Below are positions 19,163 through 28,808 of a stretch of DNA of 64,000 nucleotides, piece after piece. This DNA comes from Bog-473 sp963755495. Lineage in GTDB: Bacteria; Actinomycetota; Acidimicrobiia; Acidimicrobiales; RAAP-2. The stretch is from NCBI GenBank assembly GCA_963755495.1, contig CAVWJS010000004.1:310001-374000 (forward strand). Reading direction: 5' to 3'. The number at the start of each line of letters is the position of its first letter. Within the stretch, counting starts at the first letter, position 1. The notes below the pieces were generated by a model. That model searched no databases, had not been told where the DNA came from, and saw only the letters and a program-made list of their open reading frames with translations. The translations under genes and the position numbers were made by a program.

Positions 19163-20404
19163 ATGCGACGTACGCTGTGCATGGCTGCCGTAATGCTTTC
19201 GTTGACTGGCACTATGGTCGCTTTATCGAGCGGTGGTGCATCAGCGGCCGGTAACAAGGCGCCGATCATCATCGGATACGTCACCGACGAAACCGGTGCA
19301 TCTGCGTCTACGTATGTCGACAGCCAGTACGGGGCGGAGGCTCGGTTCGACGCCCAGAATGCAATTGGTGGGGTGAATGGCCACAAGATCGAACTTGTCG
19401 CCGAGGACGACCAATCGAGTATTGCCGGAAACGAGACGGCGGCCCAGACGGTGGTGGAGGATAAAGGCGCCTTCGGGGTCATCGATATTTCGTCGGATGC
19501 GAGTGGCGGGGCGCCGTACCTGAGCAAGGCCAAAATACCCGTCGTCGGTGATGACGAGGATGGACCCGAGTGGGGCCAACCGCAGAACAGCAATATGTTC
19601 AGCGTGGTCGGAACCCTCTTTACGCCCTATAACGGAAAGATTTACAGCTATAGCAACAATGAGTTGAAGGCGCTTCACGTCACCAAGCTGGCCCAACTGG
19701 AATTCAACATCCCTTCGGCCATCACTGCGGGAAATGAGGCCTTCGTTCAAGCGAAGAAGCTAGGCATCAGCAAGTGCCTGAACGAGGTGATTCCAGCGGG
19801 AAGCTTGAATTTCACCACCTTTGCCCTGCAGATGAAGAAGGACGGTTGCAATGGCCTCTCGGTGCTCAGCACCCTGGCGAGTTGTATTGCAGCGCAGAAT
19901 GCCATCAAGCAGGCCGGCCTCAAGATCGTCGACCTCTGTGCCACCGGCTACGACCAATCGGTACTGACCCAGCCCGCCGCCTTGGCCGCCATGCAGGGCA
20001 CCTATGCCTCGCCGACCATCAACGTCTTGGGGAACGACGTCAGTGCGCCGGTAAAGACCTATCTCAGCCGGATGAAGAAGTACACGGCGTGGGCCGGAGG
20101 TATTCCTACGCTCGACATGAACTTCGCCTACGAGTCGGCCGACCTCATTATCCAAGGGCTCGAACACGCTGGAGCAACCCCCTCACGGGCCAAATTCATC
20201 TCTTACCTGCGCACGGTCCACAACTGGACTGCAGGTGGCCTCATCGAGCCCCCGGGCACGAATTTCAACCACTTCGGAACCCTTGCGTCCTTGCCGAAGA
20301 AGTCGTGTACGCAGGTCGTCGAGGTCAAGGGCAAGGCATTCGTCCCGGCCCTCGGCGGCAAGCTGGTCTGCGGCACTTTGGTCGGCACTCCTGTAGCCGG
20401 ATAG
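19163..20404 (+). CDS. ABC transporter solute-binding protein (Peripla_BP_6)
   Basis: A 413-aa extracellular binding protein of the branched-chain amino acid type (LivJ-like). It has a Sec signal peptide: RR at residues 2-3, a hydrophobic core, and an A-x-A-like site in SGGASAAGNK near residue 30. The mature fold begins IIIGYVTDETG. GGGGGGAAG before the ATG at 19163 sets the start. No permease or ATPase lies beside it, so it is an orphan receptor in this window. Such proteins in catabolic clusters often bind aromatic or terpenoid acids; here it probably captures the cluster substrate. Confidence 0.88.
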   Translation: MRRTLCMAAVMLSLTGTMVALSSGGASAAGNKAPIIIGYVTDETGASASTYVDSQYGAEARFDAQNAIGGVNGHKIELVAEDDQSSIAGNETAAQTVVEDKGAFGVIDISSDASGGAPYLSKAKIPVVGDDEDGPEWGQPQNSNMFSVVGTLFTPYNGKIYSYSNNELKALHVTKLAQLEFNIPSAITAGNEAFVQAKKLGISKCLNEVIPAGSLNFTTFALQMKKDGCNGLSVLSTLASCIAAQNAIKQAGLKIVDLCATGYDQSVLTQPAALAAMQGTYASPTINVLGNDVSAPVKTYLSRMKKYTAWAGGIPTLDMNFAYESADLIIQGLEHAGATPSRAKFISYLRTVHNWTAGGLIEPPGTNFNHFGTLASLPKKSCTQVVEVKGKAFVPALGGKLVCGTLVGTPVAG

Positions 20405-20558
20405 TTGATCGAGTCCCTTGATTACCTGTGGAGGCAAGGGGTCGTGATGGGCATTTGACGCTCGATGAAGTGCAAAAGGTTTTGAGCGTCGGACTGACAC
20501 ATCGAGAGGCGAGTTGTTGTACACCGGTACTTCTTGGTTGCCGTGGGACCAGTGTGAT

Positions 20559-21197
20559 TTAGGGCACCTGTCGCAATGCCGGCCACGCGAAACGCAGAAC
20601 GTGAGCCTTAATGGCGGCACGACTTTGATCCGAACCGTCACTTGCTACGTTGCTGGCCCCGACCAGAGCGTGGATGCTATGGGCGTCAGCTTCGGGCCTT
20701 GGTGAATACAGGACTCCCGCCTCGTGCCCGGAGCGAAGGGCATCGACAAGCGGCGAACAGACGATAGCTGCCATTTGATTTATCACCGCCGCGCTTGGAC
20801 CAGAGGCACGGGCCGCCGCGGATGCCAGCAAGGCCGCCCGTCTGGCCCGCCGTGGTACGTAGAACACGTCGAGGAACCGTTCGAGCCAGGCCTCGACGGC
20901 AGCCAGCGGGTCGGGGGCGCTCGCTACGACGCGTCCCAATGAGCGGCCGACCGATTCGGCTTCGCTGAGCATGAACGTTTCGAGCAGCGCTTCTTTGGAG
21001 TTGAAATGGCGATAGAAGGCCCGGGTAGACAACCCCGCCTCGGCCAACAATTCGTCGAGCGAAATCTCCGCGTAGTCGTTGCGTTCGATAACTCTGATCG
21101 CCGCATCAATCAGGATACGCCGTTCTGTTTCGTCATCGAATCTCCGCGGTCGTCCAACCATCGGTGTGGTCGATTTGCGCACTTGGTTAGTCGGCAT
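20559..21197 (-). CDS. TetR family transcriptional regulator
   Basis: A 212-aa one-domain regulator with an N-terminal helix-turn-helix (ISLDELLAEAGLSTRAFYRHF, shortened here to ISLDELLAEAGL and RAFYRHF) followed by KEALLETF. The C-terminal ligand domain is not assignable. Of several in-frame ATGs I prefer 21197, since GGAAA lies 8 nt upstream; 21212 is also possible. It is the only DNA-binding regulator between 0 and 41 kb and so the first candidate for controlling the shared promoter elements. Its 3' end faces the solute-binding protein gene. Confidence 0.87.
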   Translation of the reverse strand: MPTNQVRKSTTPMVGRPRRFDDETERRILIDAAIRVIERNDYAEISLDELLAEAGLSTRAFYRHFNSKEALLETFMLSEAESVGRSLGRVVASAPDPLAAVEAWLERFLDVFYVPRRARRAALLASAAARASGPSAAVINQMAAIVCSPLVDALRSGHEAGVLYSPRPEADAHSIHALVGASNVASDGSDQSRAAIKAHVLRFAWPALRQVP

Positions 21198-21425
21198 TGT
21201 CTGCATTTCCATGAAAGGACGGATCGCGGCCAGGACAACTATCACTCTATTGCCTACATGGCAGTCCACCCAACCGTTCTGACATCGCTGCATCTAATTT
21301 TGACCCGGACGAGACTTGCGAACTGTTCGCCGACACGAGATCGACCCCACCCCTCCAAACCCGCAAATCTGCCCGGCGCTGACGAGGAATTTTGATCTGA
21401 GGTTCCTTCGGCACGCAACGGTTTG

Positions 21426-22811
21426 TCAGATCCCCATGTCCTTTGTCGACGCAGCGATCAAGAAGGTTGACGCGTCATCGGGCAGTACGACTCCGGTTTC
21501 GACGAGGCGGTCCAGGGCCCCGCTGACGCGGTCCAACCACCGATCACGGGTGCCATAAAGAGCTTTGATCTTGTCAACGGGAAACGGGATCGTTCTCCCC
21601 ATGAGGTGTTCGAGACCTCCCGCGGGACCGATGCCTACATGGGTGCCTAAGGGTGCCTCCACGTCGGGCCAGCGAATGCCACCGGTGGCGTTGCCATGAT
21701 CGTCCCGTGGCAGGGCCGGGGGAGTACCGAATTTCTGTAGTCGAGGCTGGTGTAATGGCGGTTCGCCTCCCTCCATCCATCGTTGGAGGCTGTGCAGCGC
21801 GGCCCGATTGGCCGGAGCGAACGACACGCGGCATGTGCCCTCCAAGACGGCTTTGAACATCTGTTCCATTCCCCGTTCTGTCATAAAGCCGAAGTGGGCA
21901 CTGCCCGCCACCTCCCAGAAGCGGAGATAGGAGGTGTCAGGCTGGTACCTGCGGTCGTACACCTCCAGCTCGCACTCCGAATTGAGCACGATCACTGGCT
22001 GGCCGACATCATCACGAAGTAGGTACGTGCTGGTCGGAAGCAGATCGAACCTGTTGATCCCGACTTCGGGCAGGCTCGCCGGAGCGGTAGCGGGGTCCAG
22101 GGCGCAGGGACAACCGGCGTAGACGTTCAGCAGGAACGCGTCGAAACCGATTCGCTCAGGCTGGATCGCATTCAGGTAGGTGGCCAAACGGCTCGAGGAT
22201 TGGGACGCCCCCATGGCCACGAGGTGCTTGACCTCGAGGCCCCCCATTGGATCGACGGGCGCCGAACGCCTTGGCCCTACCGCCTCGGCCCCCTGGGTGA
22301 AGATGTCGTAGCAATACCCGTCACCCGGATGGTGCAGCGTCCCATATCGGTCCGGGTCGTAACCAGCGAGGCCCGCCAGTCGGCGCCGATCACGCGCCTG
22401 TGTTGTCCTGGAATCCGGCGTCAGGCCTTCGATGCCTGCTCGCTGGGTGGTCACTCCGGCGATGGCGAACCCGTCCCCGATGAACTGGGCCGCGAGTCGA
22501 GCCTCGATGGACAGGTCTACTCCCATAGACACGTTGTTCCAGTAGACGATCACCGTTCCGTTGAAGGCCTCCGGCCGGCTCGGCCGGGTAATGACTATTC
22601 GGGATCGGAACGGCTGCATGTCCATTGGCTCTGCCTGCCAGTGTCCATCCTCCGCATACTCGGACACCGCTCCGGCCAACCGGAACTGGGTCGCGGTCCC
22701 CTCGATCAGGAACTCCTCCTCGACACCGCCGGCACTGGCGATCTCACTTGCCTGGGATCGGAAAGGTGCCCCCTTCCCGCCTGTGAGTGGTCGAACGACC
22801 GTCGCCGTCAT
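21426..22811 (-). CDS. Alpha/beta hydrolase domain protein (PF20091-like)
   Basis: A 461-aa protein resembling the large alpha/beta-hydrolase-domain family. The nucleophile elbow is GASQS in VAMGASQSSSRLATYL; EVAGSAHFGF supplies a likely late His. It starts 2 nt after the stop of the CoA transferase gene (22814), so it is the third gene of the operon running from 24911. An esterase or lactonase role in the pathway is inferred; no close homolog of known substrate is recognised. Confidence 0.82.
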   Translation of the reverse strand: MTATVVRPLTGGKGAPFRSQASEIASAGGVEEEFLIEGTATQFRLAGAVSEYAEDGHWQAEPMDMQPFRSRIVITRPSRPEAFNGTVIVYWNNVSMGVDLSIEARLAAQFIGDGFAIAGVTTQRAGIEGLTPDSRTTQARDRRRLAGLAGYDPDRYGTLHHPGDGYCYDIFTQGAEAVGPRRSAPVDPMGGLEVKHLVAMGASQSSSRLATYLNAIQPERIGFDAFLLNVYAGCPCALDPATAPASLPEVGINRFDLLPTSTYLLRDDVGQPVIVLNSECELEVYDRRYQPDTSYLRFWEVAGSAHFGFMTERGMEQMFKAVLEGTCRVSFAPANRAALHSLQRWMEGGEPPLHQPRLQKFGTPPALPRDDHGNATGGIRWPDVEAPLGTHVGIGPAGGLEHLMGRTIPFPVDKIKALYGTRDRWLDRVSGALDRLVETGVVLPDDASTFLIAASTKDMGI

Positions 22812-22813
22812 GG

Positions 22814-24124
22814 CTAGGCGAGGCCGGTGACCGTCGCCCGCAATTCGGATCGAAAGTCCGGATGGGCGACGGCGATGAGGGCCTCCGCTCGCTGCTTGAT
22901 CGATTTGCCGAGCAGATCTGCCACGCCGTACTCGGTGACGATCGTGTCGGCCAGGTCCCAAGGCACCGTGACCATCTGGCCCGCCGGGAACTGGGGCACG
23001 ATCCGTGACACCGTGCCGCGTGCGGCGGTGGACGGCAGAACGGTAATGGCCCGTCCACCCTTGGACATGTATGCGCCCACATGAAATGAGAACTGGCCTC
23101 CGCTGCCGGCGTAGATGGTCGGTCCGATGCTCATAACCGCGATCTGACCGCGGAGGTCGACAGATAGGGCGTTATTTATCGCGACCATGTTGGCATTTTG
23201 GCCAATGACCATTGGGTTCAACATGTAGTCGTAGTCGTAGAACTCGAAGAACGGGTTCTTGTCAACATAGGCGTAGTCGTCGGGGTATCCCGTCAGTCCA
23301 GTGGTGACGAAACGGTTCGGATGCACGGTGGCGTACTTGGAGGTGATCACCCCCTTGCGGACGAGGTCTATAAGTCCGGGCGCTGTGAGCTCCGAGAAGT
23401 ACCCCAGGTCCTCTTTGTCGTCAAAGGCTCCCGACAGGGCTAGGGCGCCAGAGGTGCTTCCACTTCCAATCTGGAGGGTGTCGCCGTTACGGACCAGTAA
23501 CTTCACATGCTCGGCGATGGCCCGGGCGTCCGGTGAAGGTTCGAGGGGTATCCGCTGCGAGTACGGCTCATGCTGCTCGAAGAAGTAGTCGATCTCGGAC
23601 ACGTGGATCCAGGTGTCGCCGAAGGTCCGTGGAAGGTAGTCATTCACGCCCGCCATCGAGACGCGTGATCGCCTCATCGATGTACGGAGATCCCACAGGT
23701 CTCCCCCAACGCAGGCGTAGCCCGACTCGTTGGGAGGCGTGATAGTGAACCAACAGAAGTCGAACTCCTTGGACCCCGGTCGTCCCTGGTCGATGTGCCG
23801 ATAGACGTCGCCAAAGCCCGTCACGGTGAACTCGGTCGTCCCCTCGTTGATCGCCTCGCGAGTGGCGGGGTTGCCGAAACTCATATTGGCCCGGAGCATC
23901 GGTGCGAGTTCCCGATTCTGGAAGCCGTAGTTCGACCACATGCCCCCCAGGCTCCGGAGCTCGACACCCTCGAGCTCATCGGCCCGTCCGATAAGTGCCG
24001 CCAGTAAGTTGGACTCGTGGGCCGTGACCACATAGACGCGGTCGCCCGACCTCACTTTGCTCGCAAGTGCCCCGGGGGTGCTCATGCGCGACTCGTAGTG
24101 CCGTCTCCAGTCGGATCGGCTCAT
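22814..24124 (-). CDS. Acetyl-CoA hydrolase/transferase family CoA transferase
   Basis: A 436-aa family I CoA transferase (4-hydroxybutyrate CoA-transferase/acetyl-CoA hydrolase type). Visible landmarks are LQIGSGSTSGA, the likely catalytic Glu in YFSELTAPG, and the C-terminal segment VPWDLADTIVTEYGVADLLGKS. It activates or exchanges carboxylic acids as CoA thioesters in the cytoplasm. It is the middle gene of the enoyl-CoA hydratase/CoA transferase/hydrolase operon: 19 nt after the hydratase and 2 nt before the hydrolase. Confidence 0.88.
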   Translation of the reverse strand: MSRSDWRRHYESRMSTPGALASKVRSGDRVYVVTAHESNLLAALIGRADELEGVELRSLGGMWSNYGFQNRELAPMLRANMSFGNPATREAINEGTTEFTVTGFGDVYRHIDQGRPGSKEFDFCWFTITPPNESGYACVGGDLWDLRTSMRRSRVSMAGVNDYLPRTFGDTWIHVSEIDYFFEQHEPYSQRIPLEPSPDARAIAEHVKLLVRNGDTLQIGSGSTSGALALSGAFDDKEDLGYFSELTAPGLIDLVRKGVITSKYATVHPNRFVTTGLTGYPDDYAYVDKNPFFEFYDYDYMLNPMVIGQNANMVAINNALSVDLRGQIAVMSIGPTIYAGSGGQFSFHVGAYMSKGGRAITVLPSTAARGTVSRIVPQFPAGQMVTVPWDLADTIVTEYGVADLLGKSIKQRAEALIAVAHPDFRSELRATVTGLA

Positions 24125-24143
24125 TGGCTCAGCTTGAGCCTGC

Positions 24144-24911
24144 TCATTTGCCCGTGTAGACGGGGGGTCGATGTTCCAGAAAGGCAGCGATGCTCTCTTT
24201 GTGGTCCTCCCAGTCCTGCCACCTCGTGTTGCGAAAGAGGAGCTCGGCCGTTCGGTGAACCTCAGATTGCAGGGCGGAGGTCCGCGCCGCCTGCACCGCG
24301 GTGCGGACGCCCAGGGGTGGATTCCTCATGATTCGCTGCGCCAGTTCCTCCGCTGCCGGCCTCAACTCTTCTTGGGTGGCGACGACGCGATTGACCAGGC
24401 CGAGACGGTACGCATCCTGAGCCGGAAGTGGATCCCCGGTCAGAATCATTTCAGTGACCCGTTTGGATCCCATCCACGCCGCCAGTTGAGCGGAAATGGT
24501 GACCGGCGGCATGCCCCTCCGGGTCTCGACCATGCAGAACCCAGCATCCTCGGTCGCCACGATCAGGTCGCACTCGGCGGCAAACGCCAGACCATATCCG
24601 TAGCAGTATCCCTGGACGGTCGCGATCACCGGCTTCCAGTTCACGGGCGCATCGAGGAGGTAGTGGCCCGTACGAGATGTCGTCTGCTGGATTCCTTTTC
24701 CCATCTGCCGGACGTCCGCTCCGACGCAAAACGCATTGCCCCGGGCTCCGACGATTGCTACCCAGAGATCGGGGTCATTGTCGAAATCGCTCAGTGCGTT
24801 CTTAAGGTCCGCCAACATCGTGGCGCTGAGAGCATTGAGGACCTCGGGACGATTGAGCGTTATGTACGCGATCCTTCCAGCCTTTTCGTACATCAACTCC
24901 GCATCAGCCAT
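24144..24911 (-). CDS. Enoyl-CoA hydratase/isomerase family protein
   Basis: A 255-aa crotonase-fold protein, of normal family length. It has the CoA-binding NAFCVGADVRQM loop, the oxyanion-hole segment QGYCYGYGLAFAAECD, and FCMVETRRGMPP, where the active-site Glu is expected. ATG at 24911 is preferred over the GTG at 24920 because AAGGGG precedes it. It is first in a three-gene operon with the CoA transferase and alpha/beta hydrolase, and has its own cluster promoter 34-75 nt upstream. It could hydrate an enoyl-CoA or cleave a ring ketone as in steroid catabolism. Confidence 0.9.
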   Translation of the reverse strand: MADAELMYEKAGRIAYITLNRPEVLNALSATMLADLKNALSDFDNDPDLWVAIVGARGNAFCVGADVRQMGKGIQQTTSRTGHYLLDAPVNWKPVIATVQGYCYGYGLAFAAECDLIVATEDAGFCMVETRRGMPPVTISAQLAAWMGSKRVTEMILTGDPLPAQDAYRLGLVNRVVATQEELRPAAEELAQRIMRNPPLGVRTAVQAARTSALQSEVHRTAELLFRNTRWQDWEDHKESIAAFLEHRPPVYTGK

Positions 24912-24944
24912 ATGGCCCACCCCCCCTTAACGGCGCTGAGGCTC

Positions 24945-24986
24945 AAGGTACCAAAGGGTCTGCGTCTTTGCAATCCTCTTCTCAAA
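24945..24986 (-). promoter_or_regulatory. Cluster promoter element, with -10 box
   Basis: TTTGAG-N7-TTGCAAA from 24986 to 24967 on the minus strand, followed after 17 nt by TACCTT (24950-24945). It drives the enoyl-CoA hydratase operon, with a leader of about 27 nt. Confidence 0.6.
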
Positions 24987-25088
24987 ATGACCGTGTCCTT
25001 CAACCTCCGGGTATGTCGACGCCGGGGCGAATCGTGGTCTTTGCAAACCAGTCGTCGGAAGAGCGAGTGTGCCCGCGCTGATTCTTAC

Positions 25089-25108
25089 TTTGAGTAGAGC
25101 TTTGCAAA
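25089..25108 (+). promoter_or_regulatory. Cluster element TTTGAG-N7-TTGCAAA
   Basis: Exact copy facing the CaiB-type gene at 25253; together with the minus-strand copy at 24967-24986 each arm of this divergent promoter has its own element. No good TANNNT follows at 17-18 nt. Confidence 0.5.
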
Positions 25109-25252
25109 TAGAGTAGAACGTGTCCTGCGTGTTATGCATTGTCCCCGCCGTTACCAATGCGAAATTGGTGCTGGGGGTGCCGGCGGAATTCGACATTCCG
25201 TTGGAGCGAAACCGACGGCATCACGAAGAGCTGATCGTAGAGGGAGGGTGAG

Positions 25253-27700
25253 ATGCGCCAGGCGCTGAGTGATCTTCGGATTGTTGAACTCGGTAATGGT
25301 GTCGCGGCCGCGTGGTGCGGAAAGGTTTTCGCCGATTTGGGTGCGGATGTCGTCAAAGTCGAAGCGCCACAAGGCGATTTGCTCCGAGCCGATCGAGGCG
25401 CGTTCGCCCATCTCCATACGAATAAGCGCAGTGTCGTGCTCGGGTTCGTGCCTTCGGCTGCAGAAGCGTTATGGGAGCTGCTCGAAGGCATTGACCTCGT
25501 GATTGAGGCCCCAGGCCAAGGGGCGCTTTCGGACTGGAGCATCGACCGCGACGACCTCTTTTCCCGCCAAAGTAGCACCTCGCTCGTAGCGATCACGGGG
25601 TGGGGCATCGACGGGCCTTATGCCAACTACGCCTGGAGCGATCTGGTGGCCCAGGCCTACGCCAGGACGCTTTTGCTGAGCCCGCATGGGCCGGTTCGTT
25701 TGCCCATGTCAGTCGAAGAGTGCGCGGTGGGCCACACCGCAGCTGCCGGTGCGCTCGCCGCGGTGCTACGGGCCCGGGCCAGCGGAGTAGGTGCCCTTGT
25801 TGACTGCGCAGCAGTCGAGGTACTCGCCGCCAACCCGAACCGTATAGCGCTGCATCTCGGGTGGGAGTACCGCGACCGTCAGGATGTGCAGGAGGAAATC
25901 CGCGACAGCAGCACCACCTTGATGCCCCTCGGGATTCATCCCTGTGGCGATGGTTACGTCTCGATGATGATGACGGTCCAGCAGCTGCCTGAAATGCTGC
26001 GCACGTTGGGCGACCCCACGCTTATCGAGTGGTTCCGCCGCCCTGACGTGTTCACTCACCCCGAAACCAAGGAAAAGCTTGACAGCGTGCTGTACCCGTG
26101 GCTTTTTGCTCACACACGTCAAGAGATAACAGACGCCGCGCAGGCGAACGGCTGGCCAGTAACTCCTGTGTTGATGCCTGAAGACGAATTGGAAGCTGAT
26201 CACCTCTACCAGCGAGGGTTTTGGATCAGTGCCGATGACCCTGAGGTCGGCCGGATCCTTCTTCCCGGTGCCCCCTATCGGCTGGCCGAAGGTGGCTGGA
26301 TGTTGCGCCGCTCCGCTCCGAGCCTGGGCGACGGCTCTTTACCGAGCGACGGGCCGGGCGCTGTGGCACCGAAGGGCCCACCCGCAGTGGCCAAGGATCC
26401 GAGCGTTCCGCTGCTTTCGGGGCTCCGGGTGCTGGACATCACCACCGTGTTTTCGGGCCCGTTGCTCACACTGCTCCTGGCCGACTTGGGGGCCGAAGTC
26501 ATCCGCCTCGAAAGCCCCCACGTCTTCCCACCGACGACGCGAGGCCTCTCTCCACGCCCAGACTCACGGATGCTCTTGTCGGCGTTGGTAGGGGGCTATC
26601 GGTCGAATGCGCTCGACGGTGATCCGGACCGACCCTATAACCGCCATTCGATGTACAACTCGATTAATCGGGGCAAGCGCTCGTGCACTCTTGACGTGCG
26701 CTTCGAGGAGCAGCGCGAGCTCTTCTTTCAGCTCGTGAGAAAGAGCGACGTCTTCGTCGAGAACCTCAAGATGTCGTCCCTGCACCAGTTGGGGATCCAT
26801 GAAAGCGAGCTGCTCAAGGCCAACCCCAACATGATCGTGCTGCGCCTCCCTCCCGCCGGCTTGGTCGGCGACTGGGCGCATTACACCGGCTTTGGTGGTC
26901 AGTTCGACGGCCTGAACTCCCTGGGTTCTCTTTGCGGTCACCGCGGCACAGAGCTCATCGACACACCCTCCACGCTGCATATGGACAGCGTGACCGGACC
27001 GGCTGGCGTCTTCGCCCTGCTGGCCGCCCTGCACTATCGCGCCGCCACTGGCCGAGGTCAGCTGGTCGAACTTGCTCAGACCGAGAATGTCTTGACCCAA
27101 CTGGGCGAGGTCTTTGTGGACCTGCAATTGGGAATAGCACCTCAGCGCTACGGCAATCGACACAAGCGCCTCGCCCCTCAAGGCCTCTACCCATGTGCAG
27201 ACAGGCGCCTCTTGGCCCTGACCGTCAACAACGATGAGGCCTGGCTAGCGCTGAGTCGAGTAATAAAGCGCGACGACCTGGCCAGCGACGAGAGGCTACG
27301 CACAGTAAGTGGACGTCAGGGTGCTCACGACGAGCTCGACGAGGCCATCGCGGCCTGGACGACGACATTGGGTGTTCTTGAAGCGTTTCATCAGCTGCAG
27401 GCGGCCGGCGTTGCCGCCGCACCGCTCCTCGACGACCAGCTGTTCGTCTCGGACCCCCAAGTGCTCGCCCGCGACTGGGTCCGCCCCCTGACGACGCGTG
27501 ACGTGGGTTCGTTCAATCATCTCGGTCACCCCTTCCGAGGCATACCGTTGGCGTGGGGCAAGGGTGCTCCCGCACTGGGCGAGGATAACGAGTACGTCTT
27601 CAAAGAGATCCTGGGTCTTGACGATGACGAATACAAGCACCTCGTGGACGAGAAAATCGCCGTCGAGGACTTCCTCGACCCGGCAGGCAATCCATACTAA
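25253..27700 (+). CDS. Double-domain CaiB/BaiF CoA transferase
   Basis: An 815-aa fusion of two class III CoA-transferase domains. Each half begins with the family N-terminus: LRIVELGNG with ADLGADVVKVE in the first (residue 7 onward), LRVLDITTVFSGPLLTLLLADLGAEVIRLE in the second (near residue 385; the stretch is abbreviated as LRVLDITT and ADLGAEVIRLE). Single CaiB proteins are about 400 aa and dimerise as interlocked rings; the fusion probably makes both subunits of such a dimer. GGGAGGGTGAG precedes the ATG. It transfers CoA to a carboxylic acid of the pathway. Confidence 0.92.
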   Translation: MRQALSDLRIVELGNGVAAAWCGKVFADLGADVVKVEAPQGDLLRADRGAFAHLHTNKRSVVLGFVPSAAEALWELLEGIDLVIEAPGQGALSDWSIDRDDLFSRQSSTSLVAITGWGIDGPYANYAWSDLVAQAYARTLLLSPHGPVRLPMSVEECAVGHTAAAGALAAVLRARASGVGALVDCAAVEVLAANPNRIALHLGWEYRDRQDVQEEIRDSSTTLMPLGIHPCGDGYVSMMMTVQQLPEMLRTLGDPTLIEWFRRPDVFTHPETKEKLDSVLYPWLFAHTRQEITDAAQANGWPVTPVLMPEDELEADHLYQRGFWISADDPEVGRILLPGAPYRLAEGGWMLRRSAPSLGDGSLPSDGPGAVAPKGPPAVAKDPSVPLLSGLRVLDITTVFSGPLLTLLLADLGAEVIRLESPHVFPPTTRGLSPRPDSRMLLSALVGGYRSNALDGDPDRPYNRHSMYNSINRGKRSCTLDVRFEEQRELFFQLVRKSDVFVENLKMSSLHQLGIHESELLKANPNMIVLRLPPAGLVGDWAHYTGFGGQFDGLNSLGSLCGHRGTELIDTPSTLHMDSVTGPAGVFALLAALHYRAATGRGQLVELAQTENVLTQLGEVFVDLQLGIAPQRYGNRHKRLAPQGLYPCADRRLLALTVNNDEAWLALSRVIKRDDLASDERLRTVSGRQGAHDELDEAIAAWTTTLGVLEAFHQLQAAGVAAAPLLDDQLFVSDPQVLARDWVRPLTTRDVGSFNHLGHPFRGIPLAWGKGAPALGEDNEYVFKEILGLDDDEYKHLVDEKIAVEDFLDPAGNPY

Positions 27701-27735
27701 TGGCCACCGTGTCGTTGACGGCGTAGCGTGAATCC

Positions 27736-28686
27736 ATGTTCCTCAACGAATTCGCACTCGACCTTTCGCCCAAAGATATGAGAACCTCTTCGGAGTTCGA
27801 ATCGCTGCGTCAAAGTGCAGCCGACCTCAGCGTCGCCCACGATGCAGACGTTCGCTATCTTTCGCGCCAGACGGTTGTCCGCGGGCTGCGTTTTCACTTC
27901 AGCGAATGGGGTGACCCTTTGGCTCCTCCCGTGTTGCTCCTCCACGGTGGGAACCAGTCGTCTCATTCATGGGACCTCGTGAGCCTGCACCTGGCCCAGC
28001 GCTTCCATGTGTATGCCCTGGACCAGCGGGGCCATGGCGATTCAGAGTGGAGTCGCGAGATTGACTACTCAATGGAGGCGATGGCCGCCGACGCCTTGGC
28101 ATTCCTCGAGGACCAACAAATCGACAAACCGATTGTCTTTGGTCATTCAATGGGTGGGTACGTGACCATGTACGCGGCTCGACAGTCGCCCGGGTTTGCC
28201 CGGGCCATCGTCTTCGTTGACGTCGGCCCCGAACTGTCCGTGGAGGGGCGCAAGGTCGTTCGAGACTTCGTCGTCCACAATGTGGAGTTCGACGATCTCG
28301 ACACCTACCTTGACGCGGTCGCCAAATACGACAAGTTCCGTTCGCGCGAGCACATCGCTCGAACCGCTAAATACAACCTCTTGTCTCGGGCCGATGGGTT
28401 GATCGTCAGCAAGGTGGATCACCGGCGTTTCAACCCGTCGAATCAGGACGAGATAACCCCGTCGACCGGTCTCGAGCTCGAGGAGATGACCGAGATCGCC
28501 TGCCCTGCGCTCCTGGTGCGAGGGGGCGAGTCCGCCGTCCTAACAGCGGATGCAGCCGAGCGCTTCGTCAACGTGTTACCAACGGGGCAGCTCGTCACAG
28601 TGCCGAACGTGGGCCACAACGTTCACGGCGGAAATACCGCAGGATTCATTGAGGTGATTGACCCATTCTTGGCCTCGTTACCATGA
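27736..28686 (+). CDS. Alpha/beta hydrolase
   Basis: A 316-aa hydrolase of the classic esterase/C-C hydrolase type. It has the oxyanion motif LLLHGGNQS, the nucleophile elbow GHSMGG, an Asp-bearing strand PALLVRGGESAV and the catalytic His in NVGHNVHG. It starts 35 nt after the CaiB gene. TAGCGT 6 nt before the ATG could be a -10 box for a leaderless transcript, though readthrough from the CaiB gene is more likely. An ester, lactone or C-C bond of a pathway intermediate is the probable target. It overlaps the open frame of the next gene by only 4 nt if that frame's upstream extension is counted. Confidence 0.9.
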   Translation: MFLNEFALDLSPKDMRTSSEFESLRQSAADLSVAHDADVRYLSRQTVVRGLRFHFSEWGDPLAPPVLLLHGGNQSSHSWDLVSLHLAQRFHVYALDQRGHGDSEWSREIDYSMEAMAADALAFLEDQQIDKPIVFGHSMGGYVTMYAARQSPGFARAIVFVDVGPELSVEGRKVVRDFVVHNVEFDDLDTYLDAVAKYDKFRSREHIARTAKYNLLSRADGLIVSKVDHRRFNPSNQDEITPSTGLELEEMTEIACPALLVRGGESAVLTADAAERFVNVLPTGQLVTVPNVGHNVHGGNTAGFIEVIDPFLASLP

Positions 28687-28808
28687 CCCATGGTCGAACC
28701 CACGCGACGAAGGGCCTCTCGGACGCTGACCGGACGGCGGAGTTTGGGCACGATGTCAACCATGATGAGAACGCTCACGCGGGCGTACTGATCTCGAAGG
28801 GAGTTGTG

